Assembly (NCBI GenBank): GCA_034506255.1
Contig: JAPDPX010000001.1
Location: 372,001-436,000, forward strand
Length of the DNA: 64,000 nucleotides
Origin: a candidate division KSB1 bacterium
GTDB lineage: Bacteria; Zhuqueibacterota; Zhuqueibacteria; Zhuqueibacterales; Zhuqueibacteraceae
Direction: 5' to 3'
Positions 8,291 to 17,248 of this stretch are shown piece by piece; the stretch's first letter is position 1; every line of letters begins with the position of its first letter. Both the position numbers and the translations under genes were made by a program. The notes beneath the pieces were generated by a model. It was given only the letters and a program-made list of their open reading frames with translations. It searched no databases and was not told the DNA's origin.

Positions 8291-8854
8291 ATGAAGACAG
8301 CAATCGCCCTTTTGATCTGTGGAATCGGCAGCATGCCTGTACTGGCTGGCGGCAATCAAATCGCCACGTCTGCTGCCGGCGAATATGTCCGGGACAGTGC
8401 AACTCACGTGGGTCCCCTGGTGCCAGTGGCTTTGGTGGGCCGATGGTGCAGTGGTTTTCTCAGCACAACGAATTTCTATGATGCCACTGCACAGCGATGG
8501 TGCGCGCCGCAGGGCACCGGTTTGTTTCTGACTGTGCAAGCGGACGGCGCATACTGTCTCGGCGGCGGGGCTATTGTCCCGGGCGAAAAGTCCATCAACT
8601 ACTATTTCTATCAGGAGGGGACACTCACGACCAACGGGACGCAAATGGTCATCACGCCATTTACCGGCACGGGTTACACGCGCCGCAGTGGCACAGCTCC
8701 TCGGGTGGAGCAATGGCTGGCAGCGGAGAATGAGCTGCAGCCCTGTGCATTTCAGTTTCAGATTGTTGCCGCCTCCCGGGCTTCGAGCAGCGCCACACTG
8801 ATTCTGATTAACGAGCAAGGTGAGCAGATCAACCTGCGGCTGAATATTGAGTAG
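8291..8854 (+). CDS. Secreted protein of unknown function
   Basis: The product is 187 residues with a clear Sec signal peptide (MKTAIALLICGIGSMPVLAGG, cleavage near residue 19-20). The mature part is beta-strand rich: VALVGRWCSGFL, GLFLTVQADGAYCLGGGA, YYFYQEGTLTTNGTQMVI, and a C-terminal SATLILINEQGEQINLRL. It carries four cysteines that could form disulfides. The pattern of a 'GRW' strand followed by alternating strands recalls lipocalin-like or META-like barrels, but I cannot assign a family. A strong AAAAAGGAG precedes the start. It is followed 60 bases later by a lipoprotein cytochrome c. Confidence 0.75.
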   Translation: MKTAIALLICGIGSMPVLAGGNQIATSAAGEYVRDSATHVGPLVPVALVGRWCSGFLSTTNFYDATAQRWCAPQGTGLFLTVQADGAYCLGGGAIVPGEKSINYYFYQEGTLTTNGTQMVITPFTGTGYTRRSGTAPRVEQWLAAENELQPCAFQFQIVAASRASSSATLILINEQGEQINLRLNIE

Positions 8855-8916
8855 CTTTGCCTCTTGAAAAAATCCCCGATTTCCAAAACCAATTTCCAAA
8901 ACCAACGGAGCATGCC

Positions 8917-9510
8917 ATGAGGAAGTCCCTTCTGGTGTTGCTTGCGATTTTGCCGGCGGCGCTCTTTCCGGGCTGCGCAAACAAATCGCAGGAGTTGAAG
9001 TCGACGCAAGTTGATCTGGTTGCGCGCGGTCAGTATCTGGTGAACACCGGCCTGTGCCATGATTGCCACACGCCGAAAGTGTTCACTGCACAAGGCGAGC
9101 CGGTACCGGATTCGACGCGTTTGCTTGCCGGCCATCCGGCCGGGTTGCCCCATCCCGAATGGACGCCGGCAGATTTGCAGAAGCGCAATATCATCATCAC
9201 CGGCAGTTCCATGCTGACTGCCTGGGCCGGGCCGTGGGGGGTGAGCTTCGCCACTAATCTCACGCCGGATACCAGCACCGGCATTGGCGAATGGACGGAA
9301 GAAAGTTTCATTCGCACATTGCGCAGCGGCAAGCATCAAGGCTATCCCAATGGTCGCGATATTCTGCCGCCCATGCCGTGGCAATTTATCGGTCAAAAGT
9401 CCGACGATGATCTCAAAGCGATCTGGGCCTATTTGCGCAGCCTGCCGCCGGTGACGAATCAGGTGCCGTTGCCGGTGCCGCCCGTTCGGACGGTATCGAT
9501 GGCGCAGTAG
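8917..9510 (+). CDS. Lipoprotein mono-heme cytochrome c
   Basis: The product is 197 residues. The N terminus MRKSLLVLLAILPAALFPGC ends in a lipobox with the acylated cysteine near residue 20. A single CHDCH heme site follows (GQYLVNTGLCHDCHTPKVF). Downstream, the WTEESFIRTLRSGKHQG and DILPPMPWQFIGQKSDDDLKAIWAYLRSLPPV segments are typical of class I cytochrome c domains, with the methionine of LPPMPW as likely distal heme ligand. Relatives occur as electron-transfer partners of periplasmic dehydrogenases. No dehydrogenase is adjacent here, so its partner is unknown. Confidence 0.85.
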   Translation: MRKSLLVLLAILPAALFPGCANKSQELKSTQVDLVARGQYLVNTGLCHDCHTPKVFTAQGEPVPDSTRLLAGHPAGLPHPEWTPADLQKRNIIITGSSMLTAWAGPWGVSFATNLTPDTSTGIGEWTEESFIRTLRSGKHQGYPNGRDILPPMPWQFIGQKSDDDLKAIWAYLRSLPPVTNQVPLPVPPVRTVSMAQ

Positions 9511-9966
9511 TACGGCCGGGCCGGTCTGTTTCTGCACGAAACAAGATGAGGCAGGTTCGTGACCGGACTGCAGCAGCGGTTTTCGACGATTGATTGGATT
9601 GACAGGATGCGTGAAGAGTCCAGCCGATCTTGTCTTTTTGGGGTGACGAAAGGTAAAACACGGATCCTGCGCCGGCAGATTTCGGCTGTCATAGTGTGTT
9701 CAGTTCAATTGAAGAGAACCAAGCACGATGCGCGCCGCATCGATTCGGCCGGCGAGCCTTTGAAATGACAGGCCGCGTTGCATAATCTCGTCACACGATG
9801 GCTGGCACAGCCCGGCCGGCTGTTGTAGTAGTTTCGCTGCATCAGGGCACACTCCGTGAGCCTGCATGCAAAACGTGCAATACCCCATTGCGCCGCGCTG
9901 CAAGGTCACGCGCAAACGCGGCAGTCAACGAGGATCACGGCGTTGCATAACAGGGAGTAAGAAGAA
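9511..9966. other. Intergenic region, nothing recognised
   Basis: About 455 bases without a convincing gene, RNA or repeat. The following gene has only a weak upstream purine stretch (GGGAGTAAGAAGAA). Confidence 0.5.
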
Positions 9967-11226
9967 ATGCCGGCAAGAATGCAGCTCTGGCTTGGCGTGC
10001 TGCTGGCTGTGAGTGCGGCGCGCGCGCAATGGCAATCGGTTCCCTCCCCGGCAGACCGTGTTTTGGTTTTTGCATCGGGCAGCACACGTATTTTTGCCGG
10101 CAGCGAAGACAGTGGTTTGTGGATTAGCAGCGATGGCGGCGCCAGTTTTCAAGTCCATCCCACCGGACTGCCGGAGATGGACTATGACATCCGGGCGTTG
10201 GAGATTCGCCAGGACACGGTGTGGGCCGCCATGCTGGGCGGCGGGGTGTGCCGCAGCGTCGATGGCGGAGCCACCTGGACGCGTTTTAACGAAGGATTTG
10301 AAACCCAGGTTTTTGCCGGCGGCCTCGCCGTGATTGGCGACACCGTGTACGCTGCCATTGAATGGGCGCCGGGGTTGCAGCCAAGCGGTGTTTACAAGAC
10401 CGCCGTGCAACAGGCCAAATGGCAGCGCAGCGGCATTGGATTCCCAATCGGGATCGCCGGAATCACCGCGCTGACCGTGACGAAATCAGGCTTGATCCTG
10501 GTTGGCCTGGCGCTGGGCGGCAGACAGGGCAATTTGCAAGTCAGCTTGGATCGTGGTGCAACCTGGCAGAATCGCAATCTTGGCGGCGTGCAGGGTGTGC
10601 TGTCGCTGGCAGTGGAGGGCGAAACCATTTACGCCGGCACTACTTCCGGATTGTACGTTTCGCGTGATTCCGTCGCGACCTGGCAGAGTGTGGGAACAGA
10701 ATTGCAAAACGGCGTGGTGGATGATTTGCTGCTGTTCAATCACACGCTGTATGCTGCAGTGGATGGCGTGGGTGTGGTTGCCACTGCCGATGGTGGCGTT
10801 CACTGGAACAATCTCACCGGCAATCTGCCGCTCGCCGGCGATTTTGTCAGCGCGATTTTCATCCACCAAGGAAAATTGTATGCCGGCCTTTCTGCCAGTC
10901 ACGGCGTGTGGAGCCGGGCGCTGCCCACCAACGGCGTGGATGACGCGGCGCCTGTTCCAACCGGCATTACGTTGCTGCAGAACCATCCCAACCCCTTCAA
11001 TCCCGCCACCACGATTTCCTTCCGATTGTCGCGGCCGGCAGTGGTGACGCTGAAGGTCCACAATCTGCTCGGCTGGGAAGTGGCTACGCTGCTGAATCGC
11101 GAGCTGAGACCGGCCGGCGTGAACGCCATCACCTTCCAGGCGCGCGGTCTGGCCAGTGGCATCTATCTGTACCGTTTAACTGCCGGCAGCCATACCCAAA
11201 CGCAACGCATGGTTTTGATCAGATAG
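9967..11226 (+). CDS. T9SS-sorted BNR-propeller protein
   Basis: The product is 419 residues. A signal peptide (MPARMQLWLGVLLAVSAARA) is followed by a beta-propeller with BNR-like motifs: ISSDGGASFQ, SVDGGATWTR, SLDRGATWQN, SRDSVATWQS and TADGGVHWNN. From about residue 336 comes a type A T9SS sorting domain starting LLQNHPNPFNPATTISF and ending in a TQTQRMVLIR tail. It is exported by Sec and then moved across the outer membrane by the Por machinery. The role of the propeller is unknown. It is the first gene of the secreted-protein array and its sorting domain is the most diverged of the set. Confidence 0.85.
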   Translation: MPARMQLWLGVLLAVSAARAQWQSVPSPADRVLVFASGSTRIFAGSEDSGLWISSDGGASFQVHPTGLPEMDYDIRALEIRQDTVWAAMLGGGVCRSVDGGATWTRFNEGFETQVFAGGLAVIGDTVYAAIEWAPGLQPSGVYKTAVQQAKWQRSGIGFPIGIAGITALTVTKSGLILVGLALGGRQGNLQVSLDRGATWQNRNLGGVQGVLSLAVEGETIYAGTTSGLYVSRDSVATWQSVGTELQNGVVDDLLLFNHTLYAAVDGVGVVATADGGVHWNNLTGNLPLAGDFVSAIFIHQGKLYAGLSASHGVWSRALPTNGVDDAAPVPTGITLLQNHPNPFNPATTISFRLSRPAVVTLKVHNLLGWEVATLLNRELRPAGVNAITFQARGLASGIYLYRLTAGSHTQTQRMVLIR

Positions 11227-11646
11227 CGCTCCAACAATTGGCTTGGCGGCGCGGCCGGGAATAGTCTGTCAGGCAAACATTCGCGGCCGGCTGCCTCAGC
11301 CATAGCACCTCTTCCCGCTCGCTCTGCAGCCTTTTGGACTTTTCCTTACCCTTTGCCCTCACGAGAACAGCAGGACACTTTCTGCAGAGCTTGCGTTTGG
11401 GCGCTCTGCCCATTTTGTCCCCACGCGAACATTCCCGTCAGCTTTCCTGTCCCCCTTTGTTCAGTCGCCATCTCAAAAGGCCGTTTTGGCAGTGAGTTAC
11501 TGGATGGCAAAAAAATTGCTTGCCTAGTTTGCCCTCAACTACTGCAATTGAGATATTTCCCCAATCACGCAAGCGCTTTCTTCTTTTTTTGACTGCAGAA
11601 GACGCGGGCTGTTGTTCAATTGACCAATTGCGCAGGGAGAATCAAC
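11227..11646. other. Intergenic region, nothing recognised
   Basis: About 420 bases with T-rich stretches toward the right end (11577-11590) and a GGGAGA ribosome-binding site just before the next start. I see no gene or repeat. Confidence 0.5.
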
Positions 11647-12549
11647 ATGTTTCCGCAGCACCTTTTTGCCCGAAAATTCCCTTGTAAAGTTACTTTTGTC
11701 TTTGGAATTTTACTGGTGACGATTTTGTCCATAGCCTGGCGTTATGGCGAAGACATCAAAACCAAAAACGCCGCGGCGCACAGCACCTTTCATTATGAAT
11801 TGATGCGCGTGCTCTGTCGCGCCGCCGGTTTCACCGCGGAGGAAGCCGAGCTGATCGCAGTTGCTGATCAAGCCACCGACACCGGTGAATTCAAAGGCGA
11901 ATTCAGCAATTCGACCGCAGTGGTAATCGACAGCACGCAACGCACCGGCAAAAATGTTCTCTATTGGCATTTCGCGCGACGGGACAGCAGCAGCGCAACC
12001 GGCGGATGGAGCTATCCTGGCGGACGCAATACTTGCGCTTATTTTATCAGCGCCGCCGGCGCCTGCGCGGACCATCCCGAGCTGAACGAGATCGAGAAGT
12101 GGGCGGTTGCGGGTATCAATGCGCTGTCCGTGGACGTGCCAGCCGCTTCCGTCAACGGCGGCCTCGAGCAGCCAGTTGCAGGCAAATCGTCTCTGGCGCT
12201 GGCGATTTATTTGCACGCCCTGGCGGACTCCTATTCGCACGAGGCGTGCATGAAAGCAGCCCAGTTTCGCGGCCACAACCCGCGCCCGCAGGAATGCACG
12301 GCGGTTTATTGGCACGAGCAGGCGGAATTCGGCAGTGTCCCCTCGCGTGATGCAGGTGTGCCCTACACCGTGGAAGCCGCATGGGCAACCTGGCTCGCGG
12401 TGAAGTGGTTTCGTCAACAAAATGGCTTGATCGGGCCGCCGTTGTGGAGTGATGAGCAAGCGCGGCAATTCATCGGGCAGTGGGCTGCCCTTGATCAGGC
12501 TCGCGATCGCCGGGAAATGGCGATGACGGCCTGGCAGGCGTTGCAGTGA
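11647..12549 (+). CDS. Membrane-anchored protein with phospholipase-C-like histidine/aspartate motifs
   Basis: The product is 300 residues. An N-terminal hydrophobic segment (KVTFVFGILLVTILSIAW) serves as signal or anchor. The remainder contains HSTFHYELMRVLCRAAGFT, AELIAVADQATD and, near the middle, LALAIYLHALADSYSHEAC. This order of an early His, an ADQxxD and an HxLxDxxSH motif resembles uncharacterised DUF6765-like proteins and the metal-binding pattern of zinc-dependent phospholipase C folds. That relation is my inference. A GGGAGA precedes the ATG. It has no sorting domain and sits between two secreted propeller genes. Confidence 0.65.
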   Translation: MFPQHLFARKFPCKVTFVFGILLVTILSIAWRYGEDIKTKNAAAHSTFHYELMRVLCRAAGFTAEEAELIAVADQATDTGEFKGEFSNSTAVVIDSTQRTGKNVLYWHFARRDSSSATGGWSYPGGRNTCAYFISAAGACADHPELNEIEKWAVAGINALSVDVPAASVNGGLEQPVAGKSSLALAIYLHALADSYSHEACMKAAQFRGHNPRPQECTAVYWHEQAEFGSVPSRDAGVPYTVEAAWATWLAVKWFRQQNGLIGPPLWSDEQARQFIGQWAALDQARDRREMAMTAWQALQ

Positions 12550-12598
12550 GGTTCTCTTTGGATTTGGCGCGGGCTTCCGACCTGCAAACTTCGAAATC

Positions 12599-12642
12599 GG
12601 AGTGCAACGATTTATCGTTGCAATGCTGATGTTTTGCACTCC
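12599..12642. repeat. Overlapping palindromes downstream of the 11647 gene
   Basis: GGAGTGCA (12599-12606) pairs with TGCACTCC (12635-12642). An inner TGCAACGA-TTTA-TCGTTGCA hairpin (12603-12622) overlaps the left arm, so the two structures are mutually exclusive in part. No T-tract follows, so it is not a standard terminator. Confidence 0.6.
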
Positions 12643-12785
12643 GGTTCATTTCAGAAGAACCGCCCATGTCGGCTTCGACACCAGATGATGAAATGAATGT
12701 TTGTGGTGATGCCTTCAAACGTTCAGCTTTTACCGAACCCCGACGCCCAAAGGCGAGACTACGAATTTATCTCCACAAGAATACC

Positions 12786-13694
12786 ATGAAGCACTCACTC
12801 AATTTTTGTTGTTGCCCTTTTTCCCTGCCGGCATTGTGCGCCCTGGCGAGCCTCTTTTGTGGCTGCAAAAAAGAAACAAACCCCGCGACCGCGCCACAAC
12901 CGCCGCAGCCACAGGCCGGGCCGTACTTTCATCAAATCTATAGCGCCTCCAGCGGCGATGGCTTGAACTGGACTTTCGACAATCGCATGTTGCTCGATCA
13001 TGCTTCTGTGCCCGCTGCGATTGTGACACCCGCAGGAAAAATTCGCATCTATTATGTCGATGCCTCGCGGGTGCCGGAGAACACCAACTGCGCCGAATCC
13101 AGCGACGGCGGCGTGACTTTCACGGTGCTCGGTTGCACCATCGCCAATCGCGCCAACGACAAGGCGCTGGATCCGAGCATCGTGCTATTGCCGGATGGCC
13201 GCTATCGGCTTTACTACTACGCCAGCAAGCAGAATCCCAACACCACCGACAAGCATTCGATCTACAGCGCGATCTCGAGTGACGGCGTTCATTTCACACA
13301 GGAGCAGGAGGTCTTTGCACGCGACGGTTTGGTCGATCCCGACGTGTTTCAAGTGGGCGACGAGTGGTTCATGTATGTTTTCAGCCTCAACGAGGGCGCA
13401 ACCATTATGGCGCGCAGCCGTGATGGCTTGAATTTCAGCTACGTCGGGCCGCTGGGCTTGCGCGAATGGGGCACGACCGCGCCGGTGAAGCTCGATGACG
13501 GCTGCTGGCGCTTGTACGCCTTCAATCAACGCGGCAATCAAACCGTGGGCAGCTTTGTTTCAAGCGACGGGTTGAATTGGACGCAGGAAGCCGGCGTGCG
13601 TTTCACCGCGCCCGCCGGCTGGCAAGTCACCGATCCCTTCGTCGTGCGCCTGCCCGACCGCACGTGGAAAATGGTGATGAAGATGCATCAATGA
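12786..13694 (+). CDS. Lipoprotein five-bladed propeller (glycosidase family 43/32-like fold)
   Basis: The product is 302 residues. I chose the ATG at 12786 because it gives a lipoprotein signal (LCALASLFCGCKKE, lipobox cysteine near residue 26); the frame is open further upstream. The mature protein has repeated SSGDGLNW, SSDGGVTF, SSDGVHFT, SRDGLNFS and SSDGLNWT motifs. Phrases such as DPSIVLLPDGRYRLYYYAS and VDPDVFQVGDEWFMYVFS are characteristic of GH43/GH32-type five-bladed propellers. Catalytic acids cannot be confirmed by eye. A carbohydrate-binding or processing role at the cell envelope is plausible. Confidence 0.75.
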   Translation: MKHSLNFCCCPFSLPALCALASLFCGCKKETNPATAPQPPQPQAGPYFHQIYSASSGDGLNWTFDNRMLLDHASVPAAIVTPAGKIRIYYVDASRVPENTNCAESSDGGVTFTVLGCTIANRANDKALDPSIVLLPDGRYRLYYYASKQNPNTTDKHSIYSAISSDGVHFTQEQEVFARDGLVDPDVFQVGDEWFMYVFSLNEGATIMARSRDGLNFSYVGPLGLREWGTTAPVKLDDGCWRLYAFNQRGNQTVGSFVSSDGLNWTQEAGVRFTAPAGWQVTDPFVVRLPDRTWKMVMKMHQ

Positions 13695-13707
13695 AAAATG
13701 ACATTTC

Positions 13708-13748
13708 GTAGTCGCGCCTTCAGGCGCGGACCCTGAAGGGTCTACTAC
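13708..13748. repeat. Palindromic element with two inner hairpins
   Basis: GTAGT (13708-13712) pairs with ACTAC (13744-13748). It encloses CGCGCC-TTCA-GGCGCG and GACCCT-GA-AGGGTC. The architecture equals that of the element at 4526-4584 although the inner sequences differ, which suggests structure is conserved over sequence. It lies between the stop at 13694 and the next start. Confidence 0.65.
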
Positions 13749-13784
13749 AAAAGTTACTCTCACGAGAATAAAAAAGGAGCAACC

Positions 13785-15316
13785 ATGAAGCGAGCAAATT
13801 GCCTGATCATCAACCTTCTCTTTGCATTCTCCGCCTCGGCGCAGCACGGCATCGATCCGCGTTGGTCAACGCCCACGCCGGTGGCAAAATCCAACCCCAA
13901 CGCCTCCGCCACCGGCGCGGTGGCTAACAACATGGTGGTGACCAACAACGGCACGGTCATCATTTTTTACAAAGAGAACAACGCAAATTACTACGTTGGT
14001 TCGAGCGACAACGGCAAAACCTGGAATGCGCCGGCGCCGACGCTTTTTACACCGGCCACGAAAACCGGCGCCAACAGCACCATCAGCGCGGACCTCGATC
14101 TCGCCGGAAACATTCATACCATTTGGTCGGCGCGTACGCCTTCCGGTTTGTTCTACTCGCGCTGGGACGCGGCCACACAAACGTGGTCGGATACGCTGCG
14201 CATTTCCAAGAGCGTGCGCTATCGCATCACCTACAGCCAGCTTACCACCGACCGCAAGAATCGTTTGCACGCCTGCTGGATGGACGGCGAGGTGCAATCG
14301 CGATCGTACTCCGAAGTGATGTACAGCCGCTCCCTCGACGGCGGACGGACGTGGAGCGCGCCGTTGCGTTTGAGCAAGGATGACAACATGCACTCGGCGT
14401 TTCCCATGCCGGCTTTTCCGGCGCGACGAGCGACACGCTCGGCATTGCCTGGCGCGACAGCGTGAGCAGCAGCAATTGGGACATCATGATGGCGTACACG
14501 CTCGACGGTGGTGCAAGCTGGTCGCAGCCTTTGCTGGTGAGCGGCGGCAGTGGCATTCAATCCGATCCCAGTCTGATTGTTGATAAAAACGGCATTTTTC
14601 ATTTGGCGCATCACGAGTATCCGCAAGGCGGCGCGCCGCAATCGGCCAATGTCAAGTATGGCTATTCCACCAATCACGGCCTGAGCTGGACGTTCAAGCA
14701 GCTTTCGACGGCCAATGTGCGCAGCCATCTCGTGAAGGAGGCATACGATTATGCCAACGATGTGGTGTGGATTTTTTGGAAGGACGAGCGCGATTTCGTC
14801 TCGCCGTTCGACCGGCGCGCGGACATCATCGGCGCCGCCATCACCAATGGCGGCACGACCCTCGGCAATCCGGAGTTTCTCTCCGATGGCGGCAGCCTCG
14901 AGTACGGTTTTCACAATTTCAAAGTCGGGCCGGACGGCATTGTGCGCGCGCATTTCAACACATTTTACTCCGACGGCACGCCTTCGACGATTTACTACAC
15001 CGAGCGCCGCAGCGTGAGCACGGGCGTGAGTGAAGCGCCCTCTGCCATGCCGCAGGAGTTTGTGCTGCAGCAGAATTATCCCAACCCGTTTAATCCGTCA
15101 ACAGTCATCAGTTTTCAGTTACCAGTGAGCAGTCACGTGATGCTGAAGATGTTCGATGTGAATGGCCGAGAAGTGGCGACGGTGGTGGAAGGCAATCTCG
15201 CCGCGGGAAATCATGCTGTGCCGTTTGTGCCGCGCGATTTAGCCAGCGGAATTTATTTTTACAAAATCACCGCGGGTCAATTTTCGCAAACGCGCAAGGC
15301 GGTTTTTGTGAAGTAG
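13785..15316 (+). pseudogene. T9SS-sorted sialidase-like propeller with a frameshift
   Basis: Two frames (13785-14465 and 14462-15316) together encode one protein closely parallel to the next gene. The first part opens with a signal peptide and AQHGIDPRWSTPTPVAKSNPN. The second carries NWDIMMAYTLDGGASWSQP and a type A sorting domain (FVLQQNYPNPFNPSTVISF to QTRKAVFVK). The break is at the T4 run 14415-14418. One additional T would give AFSGATSDTLGIAWRDSV, which aligns with AGDTLAIPWRDSVSVSEKW of the neighbour. Possible explanations are a real one-base loss, a sequencing or assembly error, or -1 frameshifting at the T-run. The 3' frame could start at GTG 14462 but would lack a signal peptide. 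Confidence 0.8.
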
Positions 15317-15320
15317 GAAT

Positions 15321-15340
15321 TGTAACGCAGGCTTCCAGCC
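15321..15340. repeat. Half copy of the palindromic intergenic element
   Basis: TGTAACGCAG followed by GCTTCCAGCC matches the left arm family 'TGTA(A/G)CGCAGGC...'. A further related stretch, GGGCTTCCAGCCTGCAGGC, begins near 15535 in the same gap. Both sit upstream of the propeller gene at 15674. Confidence 0.5.
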
Positions 15341-15673
15341 CAATGCTGCTAACTTTTCGGAAAGGCAGGCCAATTGCGGGCAAAACAATTCAAAAGCAAT
15401 GACAGAAAAATGAATGGCAAAAATATGTGGGCGGGTTTTCATCAAAAACACTCTTGGTCGCTTGGTAAGAAACCTGAATATCTTTCTGCCATACATCTTC
15501 CTGTCATGACTTTCTTGAAAAAGCTAGTGACATTGGGCTTCCAGCCTGCAGGCAGACAAGCGGCCTGCGCTGCGGTTCGTGCCGTGCGCGGCGTGACATG
15601 TGGCATGAAAGCTCTGCGGAATGGTAGCTACTCTTCAACTCAAAGACTCAACAAAAATCACGGAGTAAAATTT
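15341..15673. other. Intergenic region containing degenerate palindromic-repeat pieces
   Basis: This gap can be read in frame with the downstream gene, but that translation lacks protein character and the true start is at 15674. It contains fragments of the dispersed palindromic element around 15535-15575 and little else. Confidence 0.5.
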
Positions 15674-17248
15674 ATGAAGAAGTCCGTCGTTTGCTTTTCT
15701 GTTTTACTGCTGGTGGCGCGCGTGAATTTCGCGCAGCACGGCGTCGGCCCCTTTTGGGGGCCGGAAAAGCTTTTGCCCAAAGCGAACCCCAATAGCTCGC
15801 AACGCGGGCAATTGTTCAACAACATGGTCGTCACCTCCACCGGCAGGGTGATCATTACGACGACCGAATTGAATCCCAACAATTCAAATCAAATCCTCGG
15901 GCACTACTTCACCTATTCCGACGACGGCGGCGACACCTGGCTCAATCCGCCCAAAAAGTTCACGCCCACCAGTCTCGTGATCGGCGGCAGCTCGCCGAAA
16001 TTGATGATCGATGATGCGGACGTCGTTTACGTTTTGTGGACCGCAAAAAGTCCAGCGGCGTTGTTCTGCTCGCGTCTGGATGCGAATCTGAACGTGCTCA
16101 CCGATTCCGTACGCGTGGGCTCGAAAGTGTTGTACGATAATTTCTCCACGCATTTGACCATCGACCGCAAGAACCGCCTGCACGCCATGTGGCACGAGGG
16201 CAATTTGGATCTCGGCCATATCAGCGAGGTGTATTATGCGCGCTCCACCGATCGCGGTCAAACGTGGAGCCGGCCAGTCATGCTCAGCGCCAACGACGGC
16301 AGAAAATCCGCGTTCCCGCATGCTGAGTTTGAAACTGCGGGCGACACACTCGCCATTCCGTGGCGCGACTCCGTGAGCGTGAGTGAAAAGTGGAACATCA
16401 TCATGGCCACCAGCACCAATGGCGGCGCCAATTGGAGCACGCCGCAGCCAGTGGTGACGGGAACGCACATCGATTCCGATCCCGATCTCGTGGTTGATTC
16501 ATTCAATCGGCTTCATCTGTTTTATCATCAATATCCCACCGGCAACGCGCATGCGGGCGCGAACATTCGCTATGCTTATTCCGACGATCTCGGCGCCACG
16601 TGGAATCCCAGGTCATTTCGCCAGCTTTCGGAAAACGGCATACGCTCGCATTTGTTGGAGGGCAGCCGATACGATCCGGTGCGCAACGTGTTGTGGACAA
16701 CGTGGAAAGATGAACGCGATTTTTTCCGCGGCCAGGCGCGCGCGGATATGAAGGTGGCATATTCTCTCGATCGCGGCGCGACGTGGTTGCCGAATCCGCC
16801 GGAGTTTGCGACGGATTGGGACACGTTGACCATCGGCTTCAAGGCCGCGGCGATTTTTCCGAACGGCGATTTCGCGGTGAATTACGAGGTTTTTTTCGAA
16901 TCCGGCGGTGCAGCGCAGAGCGTGTATTTCAGAAAACGGCAGGGCGTGATTACCGGCGTGCAACAGCCGGCGTTGGAAATGCCGCAGGTCTACGCACTCG
17001 CACAGAATTATCCGAATCCGTTCAATCCCTCGACCGTGATCAGTTTTCAGTTGCCAGTGGGCAGTCACGTGACGCTGAAGGTGTTCGATGTGAATGGCAG
17101 AGAAGTGGCGACGTTGGTGGATGGCGAGATGGCGGCAGGAAATCATACCGTAACCTTCGCGCCGCACGAGTTGGCGGGAGGAATTTATTTCTACCAGCTC
17201 ACTGCGGGAAAATTTTCGCAAACGCGCAAGGCGGTGTTGATCCAATAA
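15674..17248 (+). CDS. T9SS-sorted sialidase-like propeller protein
   Basis: The product is 524 residues. The start at 15674 gives a signal peptide (KKSVVCFSVLLLVARVNFA). The mature part has YSDDGGDTWLN, STDRGQTWSR, STNGGANWST, YSDDLGATWN and SLDRGATWLP Asp-box motifs of a sialidase-type propeller. The last 83 residues, from YALAQNYPNPFNPSTVISF to KFSQTRKAVLIQ, form a type A T9SS sorting domain. It is an intact paralogue of the frameshifted gene upstream. The stop TAA overlaps the next ATG by one base (TAATGG), so the downstream hydrolase gene is probably co-translated. Confidence 0.88.
   Translation: MKKSVVCFSVLLLVARVNFAQHGVGPFWGPEKLLPKANPNSSQRGQLFNNMVVTSTGRVIITTTELNPNNSNQILGHYFTYSDDGGDTWLNPPKKFTPTSLVIGGSSPKLMIDDADVVYVLWTAKSPAALFCSRLDANLNVLTDSVRVGSKVLYDNFSTHLTIDRKNRLHAMWHEGNLDLGHISEVYYARSTDRGQTWSRPVMLSANDGRKSAFPHAEFETAGDTLAIPWRDSVSVSEKWNIIMATSTNGGANWSTPQPVVTGTHIDSDPDLVVDSFNRLHLFYHQYPTGNAHAGANIRYAYSDDLGATWNPRSFRQLSENGIRSHLLEGSRYDPVRNVLWTTWKDERDFFRGQARADMKVAYSLDRGATWLPNPPEFATDWDTLTIGFKAAAIFPNGDFAVNYEVFFESGGAAQSVYFRKRQGVITGVQQPALEMPQVYALAQNYPNPFNPSTVISFQLPVGSHVTLKVFDVNGREVATLVDGEMAAGNHTVTFAPHELAGGIYFYQLTAGKFSQTRKAVLIQ

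Noticed and set aside
15374..15673. An in-frame 5' extension of the propeller gene at 15674
   Set aside because: The extension reads through repeat debris; the signal peptide begins at 15674.
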